A stretch of DNA of 64,000 nucleotides. Source: Bacteriovorax sp. BSW11_IV (GTDB lineage Bacteria; Bdellovibrionota; Bacteriovoracia; Bacteriovoracales; Bacteriovoracaceae). The position numbers and the translations under genes were made by a program. Under the pieces are notes generated by a model. That model was not told the DNA's origin. It saw only the letters and a program-made list of their open reading frames with translations, and searched no databases. Location: the NCBI RefSeq assembly GCF_000447755.1, contig NZ_AUNE01000029.1, forward strand, positions 1 through 64,000, in the 5' to 3' direction. This document shows, in pieces, positions 38,086 to 44,731 of the stretch (positions are counted from its first letter, which is position 1; each line of letters opens with the position of its first letter).

Positions 38086-38154
38086 CGGCAAATTGCTTCG
38101 CAATTTGACGCTGCATAAGCCTTAGTGAGAAGCAGAAGCGTAAGCGCCTGCTTC
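38085..38154 (+). other. Two hairpins in the groEL 3' untranslated region
   Basis: Hairpin 1 (38085-38111) has arms GCGGCAAATTG and CAATTTGACGC around the loop CTTCG. Hairpin 2 (38129-38154) has GAAGCAG / CTGCTTC outer arms, GCG / CGC inner arms and a TAAG loop. Both are GC-richer than their surroundings and lie well before the terminator at 38225. Confidence 0.55.
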
Positions 38155-38224
38155 GCAATAAGGGGCGACCTTGTTTGAACATCGTTTGACGCGACGACAA
38201 CTAAATGAAGTATATTCTAAAAAA

Positions 38225-38248
38225 GAGGGAGCTACGCTCCCTCTTTCT
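38225..38248 (+). terminator. Rho-independent terminator of groES-groEL
   Basis: AGAGGGAGC, loop TAC, GCTCCCTCT and a short T-rich tail, 140 bases after the groEL stop. Confidence 0.8.
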
Positions 38249-38303
38249 ATTCCACCTTTTTTCCCCTAAAATATCTCCATTAATCTAATCTTAAGGACAA
38301 ACC

Positions 38304-39065
38304 ATGCTTTGGAATAAAAAAGAGGTGCCTGTGGCCGAGCCCACTTTAACGAAAAAAGAAAAGGTAATTAAAGAGATCAAATCTTATGCGATTATTATCG
38401 TTACTGTATTTGCTTTTAGGTCTTCTTTTCTAGAGCCAAATCACATTCCATCTGGATCATTACTTCCAACAAATGCCATCGGTGATTTCATCGTAGTTAA
38501 TAAAATGGCCTATGGATTTAAACTTCCATACTCAGATCTTTTTGGTGATCCCGTTTATTTGACTCAAAATGATGGTCCAGAAAGAGGGGATATCGTAGTT
38601 TTTGAATATCCAAGAGACAGAAGTATTCTTTTTGTTAAAAGAATTATCGGTCTTCCTGGAGATGAAATTGAAGTTCAAGACAATGTGGTTTACCTCAATG
38701 GAAAAGCAGTAGAGAAACAAAAACTTGAAAATACTGATGAGTATTTAGAGCTTTTTGATGAACCAAAGTTTGATCACAAGTTTCTTGATTTCTATGAAAA
38801 TAAACTTGATAACGGTAGAACATTTGTTACTGCCGAAAATACAGGTTTTCCAATGCACTTAAACATTCCAAGAACAAAAATTCCTGAGGGACATTTCTTC
38901 GCTCTTGGTGATAACCGCGACTATTCAAGTGACTCACGTGTATGGGGATTTGTTCCATTTTCTCATATGCACGGACGTGCTTTTATGGTGTGGTTTAGTA
39001 TGGTTTACCCATGGTCACAAGAAAAATTTCATTTCAGACCTTGGAGAATTGGAACACTACTTTAA
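38304..39065 (+). CDS. lepB: Signal peptidase I
   Basis: The 253-residue membrane serine protease removes signal peptides on the periplasmic side. One N-terminal TM helix (about 27-39) is followed by the catalytic-serine box IPSGSLLPT (S52), the catalytic-lysine box FVKRIIGLPGDEIE (K112) and the C-terminal box GDNRDYSSDSRVWGFV. Spacing is normal for LepB. It serves the many exported proteins encoded around it. Single gene between the groEL terminator and its own terminator. Confidence 0.95.
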   Translation: MLWNKKEVPVAEPTLTKKEKVIKEIKSYAIIIVTVFAFRSSFLEPNHIPSGSLLPTNAIGDFIVVNKMAYGFKLPYSDLFGDPVYLTQNDGPERGDIVVFEYPRDRSILFVKRIIGLPGDEIEVQDNVVYLNGKAVEKQKLENTDEYLELFDEPKFDHKFLDFYENKLDNGRTFVTAENTGFPMHLNIPRTKIPEGHFFALGDNRDYSSDSRVWGFVPFSHMHGRAFMVWFSMVYPWSQEKFHFRPWRIGTLL

Positions 39066-39071
39066 AAAAAC

Positions 39072-39097
39072 AAAAGGGAGCTTTCGCTCCCTTTTTT
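39072..39097 (+). terminator. Rho-independent terminator of lepB
   Basis: AAAAGGGAGC, loop TTTC, GCTCCCTTTT followed by further T residues, directly after the lepB stop. Confidence 0.9.
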
Positions 39098-39098
39098 A

Positions 39099-39617
39099 TT
39101 ATTCATTTTCGCAGTATGGAATTGAATATGGCTTAGTAAAGACTTCTTCATAAACGTCACGTCTATTATCTCTACTTCCTACAGTTCTCACAAATTTTGA
39201 AACTGTAATATCACGATCAAGATCTTGCTCAATAGTGTAAGGGATTTTCTTACAGTTCTTATCTTTACCGTTACACACTTCTCTGTAAGATGTATAAACA
39301 ATTGGATAAGAGTAGTATTCATGGCCAGTAATGATTCTCTCTGGCTCTTTATCTCCACCTTTTCTTGGACCAAATCCATAAACAGGCTCTTTGTTGATTG
39401 TTCTTAGATTATCCCCATCAACACATACGTTGAATACGTTAGAGATTTTACCAACAAATGCCCAAGTATTAGCAAGTTTGTAATCTGCTCTTTTTCTGAT
39501 TGATTCCCAACTCTTTGAAGAAGGCTTCGTTCCAGTAGAGCTTCCACCAGCGATTCCACCAGAACCACCTAGAGTATTTAAAGAAATCAACGCCGTAATT
39601 ATTAATAACTTTTTCAT
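39099..39617 (-). CDS. Exported protein, paralogue of the 40562-41041 product
   Basis: The 172-residue protein has an N-terminal hydrophobic segment (MKKLLIITALISLNTLGG) and a Gly/Ser-rich spacer. The remainder is closely related to the protein encoded at 40562-41041: both share NTWAFVGKI, NVFNVCVDG, LRT-NKE-VYG-GP, GGDK-P-R-ITG and DITVSKFVR-VGSRDN. Conserved cysteines (in VCVDG, EVCNGKDKNC and near the C-terminus) suggest disulphides. No known family is recognised. It starts 5 bases after the TIGR02147-type regulator gene, so the two are co-transcribed. Confidence 0.8.
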   Translation of the reverse strand: MKKLLIITALISLNTLGGSGGIAGGSSTGTKPSSKSWESIRKRADYKLANTWAFVGKISNVFNVCVDGDNLRTINKEPVYGFGPRKGGDKEPERIITGHEYYSYPIVYTSYREVCNGKDKNCKKIPYTIEQDLDRDITVSKFVRTVGSRDNRRDVYEEVFTKPYSIPYCENE

Positions 39618-39622
39618 TATTC

Positions 39623-40396
39623 CTACTTTGTATTAAGCGTGTCTGTAATGGCGAATGTAAAGGCACGCTTAGTTCCTTTTGCACCTGGTTTATTTGCGAG
39701 TTCGACTTTTTTATGAAATGCCTCTTCGTCAATTTTCAGCCATTCTTCGTATGCTTCATCGCTTAATCCTTCAGCATAAAAAGCAATAACATTTTCTCCA
39801 CCAGTTTCTGCATTTTCTGGTTTTGCAAATTTTTCTGCAATAGCAAGTCCAGCTCTTTTAAGAGTCTTTCCAGAGAAATTAGCTTGATTGTCCCCGAGCG
39901 TATAATTGCCATCGCGTGTTTGTTTAAGGGCACGAAGTTCAATCATCTTTTCGACTGTTTCAAGTCCAGAAAGCCCATAGCGGTATTGAATAAATTCTCT
40001 AGAGATCGGGTAACATGAGGCCATGAAATAAATCTCAGCAAAACAGCGATCGTAGAGAATTTCACTTTCTATGTCTGCAGAATAGATAATGCTTTTATCT
40101 TGTGTATTAGGATTATATTTTTCAATTTCGTCTTTAACTACCGGTGGGACTAACTCTAAAAGGAGTGAGTCATTAGTTGTAGAAAAGAGAACGCGATAAA
40201 GTTTGTAAAGAGTTTGGTATGTCGGCCTATTTTGTTCATTAAGTAGGCGATGAAGAGTTCTTTCACTTACGTCGACTTTTTCCGCAAGAAGACGCATCCC
40301 AATTTTGGGATCACGAAACTCAGATAGCTTCTTTTTCAAGTCGATTGCGACTTGTCTTTTTAAATCAATTTCTTGATTTGAAGTTTCTATCTCCAT
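39623..40396 (-). CDS. TIGR02147-type (DUF4423) transcriptional regulator
   Basis: The 257-residue protein has an N-terminal helix-turn-helix-like region (FRDPKIGMRLLAEKVDVSERTLHRLLNEQNRPTY, about 32-66) and a C-terminal domain with FIQYRYGLSGLETVEKMIELRALKQTRDGNYTLG. This layout is typical of the TIGR02147/DUF4423 family, expanded in Bdellovibrio and Fibrobacter. It lies between two paralogous genes for exported proteins and is co-transcribed with one of them, so regulation of that pair is a natural guess. The assignment rests on layout and remembered family features, not a search. Confidence 0.68.
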   Translation of the reverse strand: MEIETSNQEIDLKRQVAIDLKKKLSEFRDPKIGMRLLAEKVDVSERTLHRLLNEQNRPTYQTLYKLYRVLFSTTNDSLLLELVPPVVKDEIEKYNPNTQDKSIIYSADIESEILYDRCFAEIYFMASCYPISREFIQYRYGLSGLETVEKMIELRALKQTRDGNYTLGDNQANFSGKTLKRAGLAIAEKFAKPENAETGGENVIAFYAEGLSDEAYEEWLKIDEEAFHKKVELANKPGAKGTKRAFTFAITDTLNTK

Positions 40397-40489
40397 TTTT
40401 TCTCCATGATTCCAAATCTATATCATAGTTAAAAAAATTGTTGAGTCGCTGTGAAAGTTCTACAGACTGTTAAGTCGCTAATTTTATAT

Positions 40490-40518
40490 AAAAAAAGGGC
40501 CAGATTCTGGCCCTCTCT
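40490..40518 (-). terminator. Rho-independent terminator after the 40562-41041 gene
   Basis: AGGGCCAG, loop ATT, CTGGCCCT. Read on the minus strand the hairpin is followed by a T run, which separates this gene from the regulator operon. Confidence 0.85.
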
Positions 40519-40561
40519 TATCAAAACACACAACCAACAGAGAATTTCTCTAATGATCTAA

Positions 40562-41041
40562 TTATAGACAGCTTGGGATAGAGAAAGATTTCTTGAAAAG
40601 AGTCTTGTAAACAGGTCTCTTGTTATCTCTGCTTCCAACTTCTCTTACGAATTTAGAAACTGTGATTTCTCTATCTAGTTTTTGGTTAACTTCAGTAGTT
40701 ACCATTTTACATCTGTTGTCGTTCTTACCTGTACAAACTCTTGACTCGTAAGTGTAGTTGATTGGGTAAGTGTAGTACTTGTAACCAGTGATAACTCTTA
40801 CAGGATCCTTATCTCCACCTCTGTGTGGTCCGTATCCGTAAACAGCTTCTTTGTTAAGAGTTCTTAGGTTTTCACCGTCAACACATACGTTGAATACGTT
40901 AGTGATTTTACCTACGAATGCCCATGTGTTTTCAAGTTTAACACCTGAAGTAGCTTTGATTGTTTCCCAGCTATCAGTTTCAGAAATGGCCATTGTGTTC
41001 ATAGAAAGAGCGATTGCAGCTAAAGCGATAAGTTTTTTCAT
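40562..41041 (-). CDS. Exported protein, paralogue of the 39099-39617 product
   Basis: About 159 residues from the ATG at 41039-41041, preferred over one four codons earlier because GGAGG lies at 41047-41051 and the protein then begins with a standard signal peptide (MKKLIALAAIALSMNTMA). The mature part is homologous along its length to the 39099-39617 product (for example ENTWAFVGKITNVFNVCVDG). Conserved Cys, Tyr and Asp residues suggest a compact disulphide-bonded periplasmic or secreted protein. Transcribed alone with its own terminator. Function unknown. Confidence 0.82.
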   Translation of the reverse strand: MKKLIALAAIALSMNTMAISETDSWETIKATSGVKLENTWAFVGKITNVFNVCVDGENLRTLNKEAVYGYGPHRGGDKDPVRVITGYKYYTYPINYTYESRVCTGKNDNRCKMVTTEVNQKLDREITVSKFVREVGSRDNKRPVYKTLFKKSFSIPSCL

Positions 41042-41217
41042 AACATCCTCCAAAAGGTTTGTTTATCAGTCAGTGTGAACTGTTTTTGTTTTTGTGTTGG
41101 AGGGAAAGTAATTCGTGCTAATTTATTTGTCCAAATGACTTCACATTTTCTGTGAAAAAGCAGGACAGCGTCAAAAAGGGGCCTAAATTTTATGACAAGT
41201 AGGGCCCCGTGTCACGA

Positions 41218-41517
41218 CTAAGACTTGCGAGTTCGACGCTCAAGTTCTTGAATTAATTCAGTTGTTGGGACTTTCGTGAGGATTTCATGCTCGTTGTCGC
41301 TAAGCTCACTTAATGTGTTCAGGACACCGGCCTTGTATAACATAGCGGTATATTGTTTACGGCTTAATATGTATCCGTTGCTCTTTTGATGAAAATCTTC
41401 TTCTGAAAATTTGAGCAGCGCCATTAAATCATTTGGATCGAGTCCCGCCCTAGATGAGTAAGTAAAAAATGATGGTTTAGTTACTATGTAACATTGTTGT
41501 GTCGTTGTATTTTCCAT
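41218..41517 (-). CDS. Hypothetical protein
   Basis: 99 residues from the ATG at 41515-41517; a TTG at 41553 would add 12 residues, but neither start has a clear ribosome binding site. The product is charged and helical toward the C-terminus (SDNEHEILTKVPTTELIQELERRTRKS), without signal peptide or TM helix. No family is recognised. It lies between the exported-protein gene and the small RNA locus and is read away from the latter. A possible TTGACA is present about 45 bases upstream of the ATG. Confidence 0.5.
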   Translation of the reverse strand: MENTTTQQCYIVTKPSFFTYSSRAGLDPNDLMALLKFSEEDFHQKSNGYILSRKQYTAMLYKAGVLNTLSELSDNEHEILTKVPTTELIQELERRTRKS

Positions 41518-41632
41518 AGAGAGATTTTTACTTGAGAAGAAGATTTTCGACAAGCAAATGGTGTCAAAAAAATGAAATTATATACTTTAGATGGTGCCAC
41601 TAAGCCCATGAATAAAGGCCCTAGGGCCAGTT

Positions 41633-41662
41633 TGTCAAAAAACGTCAGTCACTGTTTTGACA
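41633..41662 (+). promoter_or_regulatory. Inverted repeat, candidate activator site for the small RNA promoter
   Basis: TGTCAAAA (41633-41640) and TTTTGACA (41655-41662) are perfect inverted 8-base arms 14 bases apart, centred about 80 bases before the predicted start of transcription. A third copy, TGTCAAAA, is at 41562-41569. Position and symmetry suit an enhancer-binding activator of a sigma54 promoter. Confidence 0.5.
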
Positions 41663-41700
41663 CCACTGTCGAAGATTTCATCACTTAGCTGTCTAAAAAG

Positions 41701-41717
41701 TTGGCATTGTATTCGCA
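41701..41717 (+). promoter_or_regulatory. Candidate sigma54 (-24/-12) promoter
   Basis: TTGGCATTGTATTCGCA contains GG and GC with exactly ten bases between them and keeps TGGCA and the terminal GCA of the sigma54 consensus. Mismatches are at the sixth and seventh consensus bases and one T of the -12 element. Predicted start of transcription is near 41728. Confidence 0.5.
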
Positions 41718-41727
41718 TTATATAAAA

Positions 41728-41936
41728 GTAGAAAGGCAAGAGAAGCCGCTTCAAGGATGAATAAGCAACTCTACTAAAATGCCTAATTAATTCACGGAAG
41801 AATTAGAAATACTACTGGTGAGAAAATGAGTTTTTCATTCCCTCTCTCCCCGAATTTTCTCCATTCGCTCCCAGTAGAAATGTAAATCGGGCCCTTTTTC
41901 CAAGTTTTGAGTCGGCAAGGAAAAAGGGCCCTTTTT
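41728..41936 (+). ncRNA. Predicted structured small RNA, about 209 nt
   Basis: This fills the longest gene-free stretch of the window (41518-41938). No plausible protein is encoded; the longest ATG frame is 19 codons. The transcript would contain a 6-base-pair hairpin with loop ACGGAA (41787-41806), a long two-part stem with CTACTGG / CCAGTAG (41812-41818 with 41871-41877) and GAGAAAAT / ATTTTCTC (41820-41827 with 41854-41861) enclosing a C/U-rich loop (41836-41851), and a 13-base-pair terminator. A -24/-12-type promoter and an inverted repeat lie upstream. No match to 6S, tmRNA, RNase P RNA or the GEMM riboswitch is evident. Its function is unknown. Confidence 0.55.
41889..41936 (+). terminator. 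Strong Rho-independent terminator of the small RNA
   Basis: GGGCCCTTTTTCC (41889-41901) pairs perfectly with GGAAAAAGGGCCC (41919-41931) and is followed by five T residues. The T run lies only on the forward side, so it is not simply the protease gene's terminator. Confidence 0.88.
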
Positions 41937-41938
41937 AT

Positions 41939-42769
41939 TTAGAAGAAATTATTTAAAAAGTTTCCAGCACCATAGCCTGATGATTTAGCATCAACACCCC
42001 AGCGATAACATTCACCATCTTTGACAGTATTCATTCCAGTTCCTCTTACGAGAACACCAATGATGTCGTTATTTTCTGTTGAAAAAATTGGTGAGCCAGA
42101 ATTTACACTAAATGTATCCAGGTGGTGGATAAAACTGTCACGAAAGATGTCATTCTTTTCGATGAAACCATTGTGAGTATACTTTTGAGAGATTCCCAGA
42201 GGAAATCCAATCATAAATATCTCTTCGCCAATTTCAGGTTTTTCTTTTCTAACATGCAGAGGTTTTCTATTTACAACATTGCGATCAAGCTCAATCACAA
42301 TAAGATCTCGTCCCATATAGTTTTTGTCTGCTAGGACTTTAACTACCTTTTTACAGAAATATGTATTTTCTTTTTTTGAAGTGAAATTCTTTTGTTGATC
42401 AGTATTTGAAACATAATCAAATGAGATAGCATACTGATCACAGGAGGCGCCATTGTCTTCATCAATACAATGAGCAGCTGTTAAGAAAGTATTTTCACTA
42501 ATAAGTGCACCGGAGCAATTGGCAATTATACTTTCATGAGCAAAGCGTTCGTCAGGACAAAAGTTCATTTTTTCAATGAGTGGCATTCCTTGAAGTGCAA
42601 AATCCCCACTTGGCAAATTCGTAAGATTTGATTTTCTAATAAGTGCACCAACAGATTGACCAATGTTTTGAATTTCAAGAGGAGCGTCTTTTATCTGTAG
42701 ACGATCATCTTGATCAAATATGTCAGCATTCGCATTTAAAATTGTGAGTAAGAGGATTAAATATTTCAT
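41939..42769 (-). CDS. Exported trypsin-like serine protease
   Basis: The 276-residue protein has a signal peptide (MKYLILLLTILNANA) and a chymotrypsin-fold protease domain. The catalytic triad is visible as H100 in FLTAAHCID, D155 in GRDLIVIELD and S224 in SVNSGSPIF. The oxyanion-side motif is NSGSP rather than GDSGGP, as in V8/S1B-type enzymes. Cysteines C71 and C85 precede the catalytic histidine. Probably secreted or periplasmic; a prey-digesting role would fit a predator but is only a guess. It converges on the small RNA, ending 3 bases from its T run. Confidence 0.85.
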   Translation of the reverse strand: MKYLILLLTILNANADIFDQDDRLQIKDAPLEIQNIGQSVGALIRKSNLTNLPSGDFALQGMPLIEKMNFCPDERFAHESIIANCSGALISENTFLTAAHCIDEDNGASCDQYAISFDYVSNTDQQKNFTSKKENTYFCKKVVKVLADKNYMGRDLIVIELDRNVVNRKPLHVRKEKPEIGEEIFMIGFPLGISQKYTHNGFIEKNDIFRDSFIHHLDTFSVNSGSPIFSTENNDIIGVLVRGTGMNTVKDGECYRWGVDAKSSGYGAGNFLNNFF

Positions 42770-42909
42770 AGGGGGAATCTAGCAAAATACTTGAAAATTG
42801 ATAGTGAAAGTGAACTTTTTATGGCCCTGTGTAGGCAAAAAATTCCTGTGTAAATTGAACAACTTAAAAGGCTCTTTCCCTTTTCCGAAGAGGAGAGTGG
42901 AGGATTGTT

Positions 42910-43341
42910 ATGCACCTTTTATATTTACAGACAGAACCTAAACTAGACAAAAAATTCTTCTACTTAAGTAGAGTTTTTCAACAGTATTCTATAACCCTCG
43001 TCCCAATCGGGGTTTCTGATCTTATAAATATGAAGTTAACTGGTCGTGACTATATTTTGTGTATCGAAAAAAACATTGAAACTAGAAATAACTTTTTGAA
43101 AGTGAAAAATAGATACCTAGATTTTGCAATGAAATCAGGTAAATTGGCCGTTTTTGACGTGAGTTCTTTTGCTCCCCATCCAATACACGCAAACATATAT
43201 CGCCAAAAATCTTATATCCATATAAAATTACCTATAGAGATGGATGATCTTGCACGAGAGATTGCTCTTATGATTTTTCAAGAGAAGTCAAAGCGTGCAG
43301 AGAATTGGCCTGGCGGTAGGAGGGCCAAACTCCCAATGTAA
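42910..43341 (+). CDS. Hypothetical cytoplasmic protein
   Basis: The 143-residue protein has no signal peptide or TM helix. It begins MHLLYLQTEPKLDKKFFYLSRVF, and its alternating beta/alpha pattern (ITLVPIGVSDLI, DYILCIEKNIE, KLAVFDVSSF, IALMIFQE) resembles a receiver- or TIR-like alpha/beta fold, without any motif I can confirm. The C-terminus is basic (RAENWPGGRRAKLPM). GGAGG precedes the ATG. First gene of a four-gene unit (42910-45424); the next starts after 11 bases. Confidence 0.72.
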   Translation: MHLLYLQTEPKLDKKFFYLSRVFQQYSITLVPIGVSDLINMKLTGRDYILCIEKNIETRNNFLKVKNRYLDFAMKSGKLAVFDVSSFAPHPIHANIYRQKSYIHIKLPIEMDDLAREIALMIFQEKSKRAENWPGGRRAKLPM

Positions 43342-43352
43342 GGAAGGATTAA

Positions 43353-44021
43353 ATGGAACGTGAAGAGATTTATACTCGTAGGATTTTAACAATTTTAAAA
43401 TTAGATGCCGAAAGACTCTATACGCGTTTAAAAGAAAGGGAAGTTGAGTACCTTCATATCTTTTCTCAAAAAAGAACTAGAGATCACTTCAAAGAAGTTT
43501 TTAAATCTCGTTATGATCTTATTTCTCCCTCTGATCTAAAGTTTTGTTCAGAAGATGTTATCATGGCACTTGAAGCTTATTATCGAAAGATAGATGACAT
43601 GAGATGGTATCTTTATCATACAGAAGATATGCCCGTTTCTGTTGATGATAATGTCAGAATGTTTCTCAGAGAATTAAAAGCACTTTATAATACGCTCTCT
43701 CTATTTATTAATGCAGAATTGCAAATTGGAGAGGAAGAGGAAAGTTCAGAACATGAATTTTCTCAAGAGTATAATTTTGAAACAACAGATGATGAAACAG
43801 TTGGAGACTTTACTTCCACAAGCTTTAATATTGAATTTCATACAGAAGAAGATAGCGGACTTGTTGATATCGAATCTTTGGAATTTGGAATTGAAGAAGA
43901 TGTAAAAGAAGAAATTGAGACAATGACTGAAGAGGACAAGCGATCTCCAACAAAGAATTTGAACGGTGAAGATACCTTGTTAGGACTTTTCAATAAAGAC
44001 GATTTGAAGGATCTTAAATGA
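43353..44021 (+). CDS. Hypothetical protein with acidic C-terminal half
   Basis: The 222-residue protein has a helical, basic N-terminal half (about 1-125: TRRILTILKLDAERLYTRLKE... MFLRELKALYNTLSLFINAEL) and a strongly acidic, probably disordered C-terminal half (EEEESSEHEF, TTDDETVGDF, EEDVKEEIETMTEEDK). No signal peptide, TM helix or known domain. The ribosome binding site is AAGGA. Its stop overlaps the start of the methyltransferase gene (ATGA), indicating translational coupling. The acidic tail suggests a protein partner or nucleic-acid mimic; this is speculation. Confidence 0.72.
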   Translation: MEREEIYTRRILTILKLDAERLYTRLKEREVEYLHIFSQKRTRDHFKEVFKSRYDLISPSDLKFCSEDVIMALEAYYRKIDDMRWYLYHTEDMPVSVDDNVRMFLRELKALYNTLSLFINAELQIGEEEESSEHEFSQEYNFETTDDETVGDFTSTSFNIEFHTEEDSGLVDIESLEFGIEEDVKEEIETMTEEDKRSPTKNLNGEDTLLGLFNKDDLKDLK

Positions 44022-44725
44022 TTTTAAAGCTCGTCTTACTTTCTCTGTTATTCTGTGCGAATACATTTGCAAAGCAACCTGTATCAGGAAATCGTTATGA
44101 ACTTTTGTCTGGGATCAGAAAAGATCGCAATACAAAAGCTTTTTGGGACACAAAATATAGTGAGAAACGCTATGTTTATGGCAAGGCCCCCTCATCTTTT
44201 CTAGCTCACAATTATACGTTTCTTCCATTTGGTGGCAAGATTCTCGACATTGGAATGGGTGAGGGGAGAAACGCTGTATTCTTGGCCTCTAAAGGTTATA
44301 AAGTAACAGGTGTTGAGATAAGTTCTGAAGCAATCAGAAAGGCCCGTATGCTTGCTCGTGAATTTGAGGTGAGGATCGATACTGCTCTAACACCACTTGA
44401 AGAATATAATATTCCTGATGAATCATTGGATGGGATCATTTGTTTTTATTTTGTCGAAAAGAATATGAATGAAAGATTTATGAAATGGTTGAAGCCTGGT
44501 GGGATTGTAATTTTTGAAGCATTCACTGAGCGCCAAAAATCAGTAAAAGGATTTGACCCATCAGATAATGGAGCTCTTTTAAAAGAGAGCGAGCTTTTAA
44601 AGTTGTTTCCAGGTTTTAGAATTTTAAAATATGAAGAACCAATTCACGAGCGTGATTATAGAGCGAGCATTATTTTGCAGAAGACCAAGGAATCTTCTTC
44701 TGCCTTTAAAAAAGTCAAAAAATAG
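44018..44725 (+). CDS. SAM-dependent methyltransferase with an apparent signal peptide
   Basis: The 235-residue class I methyltransferase resembles the TehB/methyltransferase-11 group: motif I is KILDIGMGEGRNAVFLASKGYKVTGVEIS, motif II-like LDGIICFYFVEKN, then MKWLKPGGIVIFEAFTE. Ahead of the domain the protein begins MILKLVLLSLLFCANTFAKQP, a textbook signal peptide with cleavage after TFA. The start is fixed by the ATGA overlap with the gene upstream. An exported SAM enzyme is unexpected because SAM is cytoplasmic. The substrate is unknown. Confidence 0.82.
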   Translation: MILKLVLLSLLFCANTFAKQPVSGNRYELLSGIRKDRNTKAFWDTKYSEKRYVYGKAPSSFLAHNYTFLPFGGKILDIGMGEGRNAVFLASKGYKVTGVEISSEAIRKARMLAREFEVRIDTALTPLEEYNIPDESLDGIICFYFVEKNMNERFMKWLKPGGIVIFEAFTERQKSVKGFDPSDNGALLKESELLKLFPGFRILKYEEPIHERDYRASIILQKTKESSSAFKKVKK

Positions 44726-44731
44726 TGTCAA

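Noticed and set aside
38186-38216. Promoter TTGACG / TATATT between groEL and lepB
   Set aside because: The spacing is 19 bases and the predicted start falls at the groEL terminator, so productive transcription of lepB from it is doubtful.
39099-41041. Toxin-antitoxin reading of the regulator and exported paralogues
   Set aside because: The paralogues carry N-terminal hydrophobic/signal segments and disulphide-type cysteines, and the regulator is far larger than antitoxins.
41831-41883. A 19-codon ATG reading frame inside the small RNA
   Set aside because: It has only a weak ribosome binding site, is part of the paired stem on both sides, and encodes a low-complexity Ser/Pro/Phe peptide.
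41728-41936. 6S RNA or GEMM (cyclic-di-GMP) riboswitch identity for the small RNA
   Set aside because: Length fits 6S, but there is no end-to-end rod pairing. The GEMM motifs expected for the Bdellovibrio c-di-GMP-linked RNAs are absent.
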